A stretch of DNA of 52,586 nucleotides. It comes from Selenomonadaceae bacterium. GTDB lineage: Bacteria; Bacillota; Negativicutes; Selenomonadales; Selenomonadaceae. Below the pieces are notes generated by a model. It was given only the letters and a program-made list of their open reading frames with translations, did not search any database and had not been told where the DNA came from. Every line of letters begins with the position of its first letter. Within the stretch, counting starts at the first letter, position 1. The stretch is taken from positions 1 to 52,586 of the forward strand of contig JAILRS010000003.1 in NCBI GenBank assembly GCA_024698045.1. Direction: 5' to 3'. The position numbers and the translations under genes were made by a program. This document shows positions 44,434 through 52,388 of this stretch, piece by piece.

Positions 44434-44672
44434 CAAAAAATTTCTCCTCTTCGATATGATTTACCTCATAAAAATTTCGGATATTATATTGCAGGAAGTT
44501 TATCGTTTGCAAGGGGAATTTATTACTGTCGCACGGAAAAAAACTTGCCAAAAGTAAAATCGTCGTTTAGAATCAAATCAATGACGGGCGCGGCGTCGTT
44601 CCGTTGATTGCAGGAATTTTTAGCGGTACATAGAAACTTTTCGGTAAAAATATTTTAGGAGTTGAACAGTCA

Positions 44673-44972
44673 ATGAACAAAGAGCAACTTACGAAATTGG
44701 TTGCGGAAAAATTCGACGCGGCATATGCCTCGAGCGAACACCCGAAGAAATTTTTCATCACGGAAAACGGGCGCGGCGTGACCGACGGCGGCGATTTGTA
44801 CAACGCGGTATTGCAGGATGTCCTCGGCGTAGTAAAAGTCGCTATGGTTGATATTCTTCAAGAGGCTTGCGCGGATTCTTCGGCACCTGCGCAGAAAGTT
44901 ACACCTGCCGTAAAACCTGTTACACCTACGCCGAGAACCGTAGAAAAACCAACCAAGAACGCAAAGAGATAA
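44673..44972 (+). CDS. Small hypothetical protein
   Basis: 99 residues: a soluble first part starting MNKEQLTKLVAEKFDAAYAS and a low-complexity Pro/Lys/Thr tail (about 70-99, ending EKPTKNAKR). There is no signal peptide or membrane segment. AGGAG lies about 12 bases before the ATG, and a terminator follows. I do not recognise a family. The basic proline-rich tail would suit a nucleic-acid-associated protein, but this is only a guess. The gap before it, 44434-44672, holds no gene I can support. Confidence 0.6.
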   Translation: MNKEQLTKLVAEKFDAAYASSEHPKKFFITENGRGVTDGGDLYNAVLQDVLGVVKVAMVDILQEACADSSAPAQKVTPAVKPVTPTPRTVEKPTKNAKR

Positions 44973-44993
44973 TTTTTCTTATATCAATATCGG

Positions 44994-45026
44994 GCGATTC
45001 CGTTCACCGCGGAGTCGCTTTTGCTT
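44994..45026 (+). terminator. Terminator
   Basis: GCGAtTCCG pairs with CGGAgTCGC, followed by TTTTGCTTT. Confidence 0.7.
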
Positions 45027-45137
45027 TGGAAAAATCTTTTGACTAACGAAATAAACTTTGTTACAATGATTTACGCTGAAAGTAATATGAAATAAACGGT
45101 TAGTGATAAACGACTGTGCGAAGGAGGATTGAGGGCA

Positions 45138-46373
45138 GTGGCTCTCATAGTAAAAAAATTCGGCGGCTCATCGGTTGCGACGACCGAGAAAATTCTGGCA
45201 GTAGCACAGAGAATCCTCTCCGAAAAAAAATCCGACGATAAAATAGTCGTAGTAGTGTCGGCAATGGGCAAGACTACGGATAATTTGTTGAAATTGGCGA
45301 GCGGTATTGATGCCGAACCCTACAAAGCCGATTATCTGCGCGAATTGGATATGCTCCTTACTACGGGCGAACAAGTTTCTATTTCGCTATTGGCTATGGC
45401 ATTCAAAAAGTTGGGGCAACCTGCGATATCGTTGACGGGCGCGCAAATCGGAATGAAAACAAGTTCCGTACATACCAAGGGCAGAATTTTGGGAATAGAG
45501 CCGAAGCGCGTACATGAAGAGCTTAACAAGGGTAATGTCGTAGTCGTGGCGGGATTTCAAGGCGCGGATGAATTTGGAGATCCTGTGACACTCGGGCGCG
45601 GCGGTTCCGATACTTCGGCGGTTGCCTTGGCGGGTGCACTCAAAGCCGACGAATGCGAAATTTATACCGATGTCGACGGAGTTTATTCGGCAGATCCGCG
45701 CATTGTTAAGAACGCTCGCAAGATGAAAGAAATTACCTACTTTGAAATGTTGGAGATGGCACGTCTCGGAGCCGGTGTCATGCAACCGCGTTCGGTTGAG
45801 ATGGGACAGTACTTTAACATTCCTATTCACGTCCGTTCTACTTTTACCAATCAAACGGGCACGATTATTAGGGAGGACTATACGGTGGAGGAAAAAGATT
45901 TTGAGATTCGCGGTGTGGCGCATGATTTGAAAGTTGCTAAAATTTCCGTGCTCGGCGTCCCCAACAATCCCGGTATTGCTCATACATTATTCAAGGCTTT
46001 GGCGGATGCAAATATCGATGTCGATATGATTGTACAGAGTATCCGCAACATTGACAGGAACATAAATGATATCGTCTTCACAATTGCGCTGAGTGATTTA
46101 CCAGAAGCGAAAAACGTTATCGCGACGACCGGCGAAAAGATTAATGCGGCCTCTGTTTTGGTTGAGGAAGATATGGCGAAAGTTTCAATCGTGGGCGCGG
46201 GTATGTTGGGTAGCCCCGGTGTTGCTGCAAGAATGTTCGGCGCACTTGCTCGCGCAGGTGTCAACATTGATATTATCAGCACTTCGGAAATCAGTGTATC
46301 TTGTTTGGTAAAAGGTTCGCAGGTTACCGAAGCCGTTAACGGTATTCACGATGAATTTTTTCCCGATAAATAA
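45138..46373 (+). CDS. lysC: Aspartate kinase
   Basis: About 411 residues, the length of single-function aspartate kinases. It phosphorylates aspartate, the first step to lysine, threonine, methionine and diaminopimelate. Motifs: VKKFGGSSVATTEKIL at the start, VVVVSAMGKTTDNLL, TLGRGGSDTSAVALAGAL and EIYTDVDGVYSADPR. Two C-terminal ACT domains carry feedback sites (ISVLGVPNNPGIAHTLFKAL and VSIVGAGMLGSPGVAARMF). I chose the GTG at 45138, with GGAGG 10 bases upstream; the TTG at 45129 is too close to it. No lysine riboswitch is evident. The paralogue (lysC-like or other) cannot be decided. Confidence 0.95.
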   Translation: MALIVKKFGGSSVATTEKILAVAQRILSEKKSDDKIVVVVSAMGKTTDNLLKLASGIDAEPYKADYLRELDMLLTTGEQVSISLLAMAFKKLGQPAISLTGAQIGMKTSSVHTKGRILGIEPKRVHEELNKGNVVVVAGFQGADEFGDPVTLGRGGSDTSAVALAGALKADECEIYTDVDGVYSADPRIVKNARKMKEITYFEMLEMARLGAGVMQPRSVEMGQYFNIPIHVRSTFTNQTGTIIREDYTVEEKDFEIRGVAHDLKVAKISVLGVPNNPGIAHTLFKALADANIDVDMIVQSIRNIDRNINDIVFTIALSDLPEAKNVIATTGEKINAASVLVEEDMAKVSIVGAGMLGSPGVAARMFGALARAGVNIDIISTSEISVSCLVKGSQVTEAVNGIHDEFFPDK

Positions 46374-46395
46374 AATCGTTGCGTAAAAAAATCAA

Positions 46396-46428
46396 AACTC
46401 CCTCCAACCTTTCGGAGAGAGTTTTTTT
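46396..46428 (+). terminator. Terminator after aspartate kinase
   Basis: ACTCcCTCC pairs with GGAGaGAGT, then a T-run. Confidence 0.75.
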
Positions 46429-46432
46429 GTTT

Positions 46433-46666
46433 CGGTTGATTGGCAAAATTTGAGGCTGATGATAAATTTAGGTTATGGACTTTTTCGGGCGATTTTTGAG
46501 GTCAACCATAAATCCGATTCATCAAACGTCGGGGTTGACGCTCGGAAAATTCTCAAAATCGATAAATTTCATTTATGGACGTTTTCGGCTCAAAATTGCC
46601 AGTTTCGATAAATATCGTTTATGGAAATTTTTACGGTCTTCGCCCGAAATTTAAGCCGATAAAAGT
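46433..46666. repeat. Intergenic repeat cluster
   Basis: Three imperfect direct copies of GATAAATTT-x3-TTATGGA-x-TTTTCGG start at 46461, 46561 and 46607, and an inverted partial copy (CCATAAATCCGATTCATC) is near 46508. GGTTGA (46433) and TCAACC (46502) face each other, and so do GATTTTTGAG (46491) and CTCAAAATC (46552). There is no open frame. It could be a structured RNA, a small repeat element or a protein-binding array. Confidence 0.55.
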
Positions 46667-46704
46667 AAAAAGCACCGTCGAAAAATCTTCGGTGCCGTTT
46701 TTTT
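46667..46704. terminator. Bidirectional terminator
   Basis: Perfect 6-bp stem GCACCG/CGGTGC with A-run on the left and CGTTTTTTT on the right. On the minus strand it ends the SDR transcript. Confidence 0.7.
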
Positions 46705-47488
46705 ATGTGTAGGAGCCGACAATATATCCGCCGTCGACGAAAAAATTTTGTCCCGTAATCCACGTGGCGCGATCGCTCAATAAAAACAAAATCATTCCGG
46801 CTACATCCTTCGCCGTACCCAAGCCCAATAAGTGTCGCGAAATAATTTCTTCGCTTGCCGTCGCCGCATACATTTCGTTATTCATCATTTCGGTTTTCAC
46901 GAGCGCCGGAGCTACCGAATTTATTCTGTGCTCATTGCGGATAATTTCAGACGCGAAAGATTTTACTGCCGATTGAACAGCCGCCTTTGCCGCCGAATAC
47001 GCGAATATCGATTTGCCGCTGTAATCGCCCGCTATGGAACTCATCAACACGAACGAACTTCCGCCATCAGAAAATTTTTTGCGCGTCGCCGTCTGTACGA
47101 AATTGACCGCGCCCCAAAAACTTGTATCGAAAATATTTTTGGCAAGAGTACTGTCGAAAGAATTCAGCGGTGTGAGTCCCCAGATACCTGCCGTATATAC
47201 TCCGCCGTTGATTTTGCCGACCGTGCTTGTGAAATTCCCCAGTACTTGCGCCCAATCTTCCGCCGTCGCTTTCGTTACATCAAGTTGTTCGGTAAAAATC
47301 AGCGGAGGATTTTTCATTAACGTCGTCGGCGAACTTTCGCGCAGAGATTGCAACCGCTCCAAATTCCTGCCGATTGCCAATACATTTGCTCCGCTGTATG
47401 ACAACTCAAGTGCCGTCTGCTTACCTATGCCCGATGTCGCTCCAATTACCACAAAATTTTTTCCGGTAAAATCAAAAGTAACACTCAT
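46703..47488 (-). CDS. Short-chain dehydrogenase/reductase (SDR)
   Basis: 261 residues, classical SDR. The NAD(P) site GATSGIGKQTALEL is near residue 17, the NNAG-equivalent is YTAGIWG, the catalytic Ser is in VLMSSIAGDY, and Tyr/Lys are in FAYSAAKAAVQ. The end GQNFFVDGGYIVG is typical of FabG-like proteins. With the ACP and NeuD-type acyltransferase genes upstream it may modify an acyl chain or sugar for a surface glycan. It is 48 bases after the Rpn gene and is the last gene of the cluster. Confidence 0.92.
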   Translation of the reverse strand: MSVTFDFTGKNFVVIGATSGIGKQTALELSYSGANVLAIGRNLERLQSLRESSPTTLMKNPPLIFTEQLDVTKATAEDWAQVLGNFTSTVGKINGGVYTAGIWGLTPLNSFDSTLAKNIFDTSFWGAVNFVQTATRKKFSDGGSSFVLMSSIAGDYSGKSIFAYSAAKAAVQSAVKSFASEIIRNEHRINSVAPALVKTEMMNNEMYAATASEEIISRHLLGLGTAKDVAGMILFLLSDRATWITGQNFFVDGGYIVGSYT

Positions 47489-47536
47489 AGAAAATTTTCT
47501 CTCTCCACTCCGAGATTATTATTTGAAACATGTACG

Positions 47537-48367
47537 TTAACTTTGTTCGGTCTTCAGTAACTTTAAGACTTCTTCTTCGGTTAATCCTGCAACACGCGCG
47601 ATATCCTTCAGCGGCATTTTCATTTCCAACATGTTTTTTATCATGAAAAGTTTTCCTTGTTCGATACCCTGTTCAATCCAAGCTTGTTTTGCCGCCTCGG
47701 CATCATATTCCATTGCCAACATACTTGCCAACTCCTTTCTGTGATCCGAAAGGTATTCTTTCATTACGCCGTGAGATATACAGTACGCAAACGCCGCCGC
47801 TATCGCGTGTTCTTTATCCATACCCTGCGCAAAATATTTTTCAGTCATATTAACGAAAGTACAGTAGTCATTCAAGTATTCGTCAGCCGAAATAAAATCA
47901 TCGTTCATACCTTCGTTGAGGTTATACAATTCCACAACAGCCTCAAGACATGCAGATTTGCCGAATGCATCCGATAAACGCATTTGACGCCGCGCCGCTT
48001 CCTTCTTCCTTCCGTTATAGAATACAAAAAATTTCGGCTCGGGTAAATGCAAAAGTTGTTCGCGATAAATTTTATTCCTATGTTTGTCTGCATATTGGCG
48101 TAAAAGTTCCGACGCGTAAAATAAAATTCTCAACGGCATATTTTCGTTAATTGTGCTTTGGTGTTCGATTATAACAAGGAAACGATTGCGGAATATACAA
48201 GAAATATCATTCTTCAAGCCGTCGAAAAAAATTCCGTCAAGCGTGTTAATCGTAAGCTCTTCGGTATCCGTAGCGTCTTCGCCCGTCAACAAGTTACACA
48301 AACTCAAAAGACGTTTTTTATCGCTGAAGTAACTTCTGAATAATCCGTCGCGATATTGTTTGGTCAT
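47537..48367 (-). CDS. Rpn/PD-(D/E)XK nuclease family transposase-like protein
   Basis: 276 residues. The N-terminal part (YRDGLFRSYFSDKKRLLSLC, then NDISCIFRNRFLVIIEHQST) is the PD-(D/E)XK core of Rpn recombination-promoting nucleases. The Glu-His-Gln stretch carries the active site. The C-terminal AWIEQGIEQGKLFMIKNMLE followed by KDIARVAGLTEEEVLKLLK is the usual Rpn tail. Such genes are scattered and often multi-copy. It begins two bases after the ACP stop, inside a biosynthesis cluster, without visible inverted repeats. Confidence 0.85.
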   Translation of the reverse strand: MTKQYRDGLFRSYFSDKKRLLSLCNLLTGEDATDTEELTINTLDGIFFDGLKNDISCIFRNRFLVIIEHQSTINENMPLRILFYASELLRQYADKHRNKIYREQLLHLPEPKFFVFYNGRKKEAARRQMRLSDAFGKSACLEAVVELYNLNEGMNDDFISADEYLNDYCTFVNMTEKYFAQGMDKEHAIAAAFAYCISHGVMKEYLSDHRKELASMLAMEYDAEAAKQAWIEQGIEQGKLFMIKNMLEMKMPLKDIARVAGLTEEEVLKLLKTEQS

Positions 48368-48368
48368 T

Positions 48369-48587
48369 TCAATCGTTTACCAGTTTGAATAAATCTTCCA
48401 CGGTCTGCGCAGATTTTATTTTATCCGCCGCAATTTGTTTTTTCAACGCGGCATTGCAGAACGAAAAGAATGATACCATGCTGAGTGAATCCCAATCTTC
48501 CACGTCCGCCAATTTCGTTGCCATGTCAAGTGTCGCGTCAGTATCCATTAATTCGGTAAGCTTTGTTATAAATTCTTCTTTCGACAT
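48369..48587 (-). CDS. Acyl carrier protein
   Basis: 72 residues, acidic and helical. The phosphopantetheine site is DWDSLSMVSFF, with Ser near residue 35. It differs from the housekeeping AcpP (DSLDTVEL), so it probably serves a special pathway, such as acylation of a surface sugar with the neighbouring NeuD-type and SDR enzymes. AGGAGGG precedes the ATG. Confidence 0.88.
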   Translation of the reverse strand: MSKEEFITKLTELMDTDATLDMATKLADVEDWDSLSMVSFFSFCNAALKKQIAADKIKSAQTVEDLFKLVND

Positions 48588-48600
48588 AAAAATTTCCCTC

Positions 48601-49236
48601 CTAAATTTCTACCGACGGATTGCCGAAGACAGTCACGCCGGCTTTAACTCTTTTCAATACAACAGATCCCGCGCCAACCGTCGCGCCGTCCCCTACTTTA
48701 GCCTTCGGCAAAATTACTGCGCCGCTCCCGATAAAAACTTCCGCGCCGATTTGACACTTACCCGATACTGCCACATGCGGCATGATACAAGAATAATCGC
48801 CGATATGCGCGTCGTGCCCGATAATTGTCATCGCGTTCGTCGCAACAAAATTTCCGATTACCGCTCTGTCGCCGATATCGGTATGCGGAGCGATTATCAC
48901 GCCCGTACCAAATTCAACCGTCGGCATAATGTAAGCAAGCGTACTGATTATATTTATAAAAGTTCCGCCGCGCGACAAAATTTTTTCCGATAATCGACGC
49001 CGAACCTTAGGCGAACCGATTGCACAGGTAAAGACATCATCTGCGCAGATTTTATAATCGTCGACATCGCCCAAAACTTTCGCCGGTAACAATTCATATT
49101 CTGCCGCCGCAAGTTTTACATCACCGTCAATAAAACCTTTAATCTGCCAATCGACGCCGAAGCCTTGAGCTTTATGCGCGTGCCAATAAATTTCCCGAGC
49201 AAATCCGCCCGTACCTATTATCACCAAATTTTTCAT
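48601..49236 (-). CDS. NeuD/PglD-family sugar O-acyltransferase
   Basis: About 211 residues. The N-terminal nucleotide-fold half (NLVIIGTGGFAREIYWHAHK) is followed by a left-handed beta-helix of hexapeptide repeats (about 105-205; FGTGVIIAPHTDIGDRAVIG, GHDAHIGDYSCIMPHVAVSG). The catalytic His is probably in IIGHDAHIG. It ends with the only clear TAG stop among the intact genes of the window. The start may be the ATG at 49236 or the TTG at 49242; the nearest GAGG is far. It is the first gene of the NeuD-ACP-Rpn-SDR cluster. Confidence 0.88.
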   Translation of the reverse strand: MKNLVIIGTGGFAREIYWHAHKAQGFGVDWQIKGFIDGDVKLAAAEYELLPAKVLGDVDDYKICADDVFTCAIGSPKVRRRLSEKILSRGGTFINIISTLAYIMPTVEFGTGVIIAPHTDIGDRAVIGNFVATNAMTIIGHDAHIGDYSCIMPHVAVSGKCQIGAEVFIGSGAVILPKAKVGDGATVGAGSVVLKRVKAGVTVFGNPSVEI

Positions 49237-49508
49237 AGTCAAAAATTAATTAACCTCTTCACTCTTGTAAATATAAGACTTTAAATTAATTTTGTCTGCA
49301 CATTGTCTGCACATTGTCTGCACGGGTATATCGTAACCAAAAGTTATGACATGTTAACTCTGTTTAAAATTTCGCGTTATTTTGCGATTTGTTTTTCCTC
49401 ACTTGTTATCTCCTGTTAAAGATGATTAAGTCAAATTTTACATAGTCAAAAATTTTATCGTGAAAATAAAATCGACAAGCCGATAAATTTCGCAGGCGGC
49501 TCTGTGAG
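49237..49508. repeat. Intergenic region with three 12-bp tandem repeats
   Basis: TTGTCTGCACAT is repeated at 49292-49303, 49304-49315 and (10 of 12 bases) 49316-49325. A 14-base sequence CATAGTCAAAAATT occurs at 49234-49247 and again at 49441-49454, in the same orientation. No gene or terminator with a good stem is seen. The tandem repeats look like protein-binding sites (iterons or operators). Confidence 0.55.
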
Positions 49509-50348
49509 TTATTTTTTGAGAGCCGCGGATAATCTTGCGAACTCCTCAAGACTAAGCGTCTCCGCGCGTCGTGTGCCCTCTATGCCGCTTGTTTCCAATG
49601 CCGTTATGATTTTCTCCTTCGGGAAGCCTGCGCCCGTCAAAGAGTTTATCAAAGTCTTTCGTCGCTGAGCAAATGACGCCCGTACAACTTTGATGTAAAA
49701 ATCTTCGTCGACAACTTCAAAGGGTGGTTTACGTACATCGCAGACAACAACCGCGCTTGTTACTTCGGGTGGCGGCAGAAAACTTTTCGGCGATACTTCA
49801 AATGAAATTTTCGGCTCCGAACGAAATTGTACCGCTACAGATAATGCCCCGTAGATTTTTGAGCCCGGTACCGCCGTCATTCGTTCCGCTACTTCTTTCT
49901 GTACCATCGTCACTACTTTTGTCACGGGCAATTTCTTTTCGAGTAGCGTCAACAAAATTTGCGTCGTGATGTAGTACGGGAGATTTGCGACGACTTTGAA
50001 CGGGCGCGGCATCAATTCCCCGATATCTACCTTTAAAATATCGCCTTCAATCAGCCGAAAATTTTCGTAGCCCTCAAGTGTTTCGCTCAATACCGCCGGC
50101 AATTTCTTATCCAATTCGACCGCCGTGACATGTGCTCCGGCTTCCAATAATCCCTGCGTCAACGTACCTATGCCCGGACCTATTTCCAAAACTTCGTCGC
50201 CAGAAACTATTTCCGCTGCGTCGACTATATCCCGAACGACTTCGGCATCTATCAAAAAATTTTGCCCCAAACCTTTTACCGCACGAAGTTTGAATTTCTT
50301 CAGGATATGACGCGTCGCCGAAATATCAGCTATCAGAGGGTGTAACAT
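49509..50348 (-). CDS. rsmA: 16S rRNA dimethyladenosine transferase KsgA/RsmA
   Basis: 279 residues, normal length. It dimethylates two adjacent adenines near the 3' end of 16S rRNA. Motifs: KGLGQNFLIDAEVVRDIV, SAM site VLEIGPGIGTLTQGLLEAG, VELDKKL, and catalytic VVANLPYYITTQILL. The end (RASFAQRRKTLINSL) is also typical. GGGAGG lies 9 bases before the ATG. It overlaps the end of rnmV by 23 bases, the usual Firmicutes order. Confidence 0.97.
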   Translation of the reverse strand: MLHPLIADISATRHILKKFKLRAVKGLGQNFLIDAEVVRDIVDAAEIVSGDEVLEIGPGIGTLTQGLLEAGAHVTAVELDKKLPAVLSETLEGYENFRLIEGDILKVDIGELMPRPFKVVANLPYYITTQILLTLLEKKLPVTKVVTMVQKEVAERMTAVPGSKIYGALSVAVQFRSEPKISFEVSPKSFLPPPEVTSAVVVCDVRKPPFEVVDEDFYIKVVRASFAQRRKTLINSLTGAGFPKEKIITALETSGIEGTRRAETLSLEEFARLSAALKK

Positions 50349-50871
50349 TATTTAACGCCTCCCAAAATTCTTCACGCGTGACGCCGTAATTATTCAATCG
50401 CCGCACGAAAGTTTTGACATTACCGTAACCGATACCCAAAATTGCCCCGACTTTATCGCGAAGACGTGCGCTATCGGGATTGCCCGAAAGTTTCAGCGAA
50501 ACCATTTCCGCCGTCGTAAATTCTTCGCGCGGATTTATTTCCATCGTGCGGACTTTGCTCAATGCTCTGCGAATTGATTCGGGTGATGCCTGTTCAACTC
50601 CAACATCATCATTGGCGGTTGCCTCATCGCGCGGAATATAGGCATGTTTTGCCTTCGGGAATCGTTCCGATAAAAATTTTCTGATGTTTTCGCCTGCGGT
50701 ATCCGGATCCGTCAAAATTATTATGCCGCGCCGATTGTATGCCGCAGAAATATTTTTCAATGTCTGCCGCGTAAAATTAAAGCCGCTCGTCGTTATGCAG
50801 TCGGCTTCTACTGCACGATTGACGGCGGTCACATCCGATTTCCCTTCGACTATCAGTACTTCTTTCAGCAA
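50326..50871 (-). CDS. rnmV: Ribonuclease M5
   Basis: 181 residues. It matures 5S rRNA in Firmicutes. The Toprim domain is clear: EVLIVEGKSDVTAVNRAVEA with the catalytic Glu and IIILTDPDTAGENIRKFLSE with the DxD. The C-terminal half includes KVRTMEINPREEFTTAEMVS. The start is a TTG with AAGGGGG 8-9 bases upstream. It is in an operon with ksgA and, 41 bases upstream, the thymidylate kinases. Confidence 0.95.
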   Translation of the reverse strand: MLKEVLIVEGKSDVTAVNRAVEADCITTSGFNFTRQTLKNISAAYNRRGIIILTDPDTAGENIRKFLSERFPKAKHAYIPRDEATANDDVGVEQASPESIRRALSKVRTMEINPREEFTTAEMVSLKLSGNPDSARLRDKVGAILGIGYGNVKTFVRRLNNYGVTREEFWEALNNVTPSDS

Positions 50872-50912
50872 AAAATTTCCCCCTTAATTTGTTCGGGAGC
50901 CGATAAATATTT

Positions 50913-51566
50913 TTATGATAACAATAATTCTTCGACCAACGCCATAATTTTTTCGTGGATATCGGTACTGCTCAGCGCGAAATTTTTATCTGCGCAGGTG
51001 ACTATTTTCCACCCGAATTGCGCGGCAATTTCCTTGTAGGCGTTGTAAGTTTTAATCATGTATTCGGCATCCGATTCGTGAATATCTTCGCGGCCGCGCT
51101 GTTTACGGAGCAAGGCGGAAATTTCGGGCGGCATATCCAAAAAGATTGTCATATCGGGACGCGGCAATTTAAATCGTCCGTACTCCAAATCCTCGAGCCA
51201 CTTGAAAAATTTTTCGCGCTGATTTTCATCTGTACACTTTACCGCTTGATATGCCATGTTTGAGCCGACATATCTATCGCTTAGAATAAGACCGCCATCT
51301 TCGTAAAAATCTTGCCACTCTCTGAAGGCGGCAAATCTGTCCACGGCGTAGAAAGTTGCCGCGGCATAAGGGTTGACGGCCTCGGCATCTCCGCCGAATT
51401 CTCCGCGCAAATACATCTTTATCAAAGCCGATGATTCCGATTCGTAATTCGGGAAGCTTACACGTTTAACATTTACTTTCAGCGAAATAAGACGATCGTA
51501 TAATTTTTTAGTCTGCGTCGCTTTACCCGAGCCGTCGGAACCTTCGATAACAATTAATTTTCCCAT
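50913..51566 (-). CDS. tmk: Thymidylate kinase (copy 1)
   Basis: 217 residues. It phosphorylates dTMP to dTDP. P-loop IEGSDGSGKATQTKKLYDRL, substrate site FYAVDRFAAF, DRYVGSNMAYQAVKC and lid LLRKQRGREDIHESDAEYM are seen. The residue after the P-loop Lys is Ala, with Thr next, a variation found in some Firmicutes enzymes. It lies 18 bases downstream of a second copy about 80% identical by eye, so this is a tandem duplication. Confidence 0.93.
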   Translation of the reverse strand: MGKLIVIEGSDGSGKATQTKKLYDRLISLKVNVKRVSFPNYESESSALIKMYLRGEFGGDAEAVNPYAAATFYAVDRFAAFREWQDFYEDGGLILSDRYVGSNMAYQAVKCTDENQREKFFKWLEDLEYGRFKLPRPDMTIFLDMPPEISALLRKQRGREDIHESDAEYMIKTYNAYKEIAAQFGWKIVTCADKNFALSSTDIHEKIMALVEELLLS

Positions 51567-51584
51567 AATTTACACCACAATTTT

Positions 51585-52283
51585 TTAACCGCGCAAAGTT
51601 TCGGCGGTATCATTATCATCTTCTTCGGTCTGCGTGATTAATAATTCTTCGACCAATGCCAAAATGCTCTCGTGAATATCTGTACTGCTCAACGCGAAAT
51701 TTTTATCTGCGCAGTTGACGACCTTCCACCCGAATCGCGCGGAAATTTCTTTGTAGACATTGTAAGTTTTAATCATATATTCTGCATCGTCTTCGTGAAT
51801 ATCTTCGCGTCCTCGTTGTTTACGGAGTAACGCACAAATTTCCGGCGGCATATCCAAAAAAATTGTCATATCGGGGCGCGGCAATTCAAATCGATTATAT
51901 TCCAAATCCTCGAGCCATGAAAAAAATTCTTCGCGTTCGTTTTCGTCCTTACACTTCACCGCTTGATATGCCATATTTGAACCGACATATCTGTCACTCA
52001 AAACAATACCGCCGCTCTCGTAAAATTTGCGCCACTTGGTATAATCAGCAAACCTGTCTACGGCATAAAAAGTCGCCGCGGCGTAGGGGTTGACAGCCTC
52101 CGCATCTCCGCCGAAATCTCCGCGCAAATACATTTTTATCAGCGCAGATGAATCAGAATCATAATTGGGGGAATTTATGCGCCTGACATTTCCTTCAAGA
52201 TCTCTCAAACGTTCGTAAAGTTTCCGCGTCTGTGTCGCTTTGCCCGAACCTTCGGAGCCTTCGATAACAATCAATTTGCCCAT
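51585..52283 (-). CDS. tmk: Thymidylate kinase (copy 2)
   Basis: About 232 residues from the ATG at 52283, which has AAGGGGTGAT upstream; the frame can extend to 52337 but has no better site. The same motifs as copy 1 are intact (IEGSEGSGKATQ, DRYVGSNMAYQ, KQRGREDIHEDDAEYM). It has an extra acidic C-terminal tail (TQTEEDDNDTAETLRG). Substitutions are spread over the protein and mostly conservative, so both copies seem to be under selection. One copy may have changed its substrate preference. Confidence 0.93.
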   Translation of the reverse strand: MGKLIVIEGSEGSGKATQTRKLYERLRDLEGNVRRINSPNYDSDSSALIKMYLRGDFGGDAEAVNPYAAATFYAVDRFADYTKWRKFYESGGIVLSDRYVGSNMAYQAVKCKDENEREEFFSWLEDLEYNRFELPRPDMTIFLDMPPEICALLRKQRGREDIHEDDAEYMIKTYNVYKEISARFGWKVVNCADKNFALSSTDIHESILALVEELLITQTEEDDNDTAETLRG

Positions 52284-52388
52284 GCCGTTATCACCCCTTG
52301 AACTTTCAACAAAAACAATTCCATAAATATTCAACATCCCTTGATAATTTTCTGCCGCGATAACTTTGCCGCGCTCGTCGACGTCAAT

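Noticed and set aside
44434..44672. Hidden gene in the gap before the small hypothetical protein
   Set aside because: Open frames here are short, lack ribosome sites and mirror the opposite strand.
45027..45137. Lysine riboswitch before aspartate kinase
   Set aside because: The leader is too short and shows no conserved riboswitch helices.
49292..49325. Minimal CRISPR array
   Set aside because: The units are 12 bases with no spacers and no cas genes nearby.
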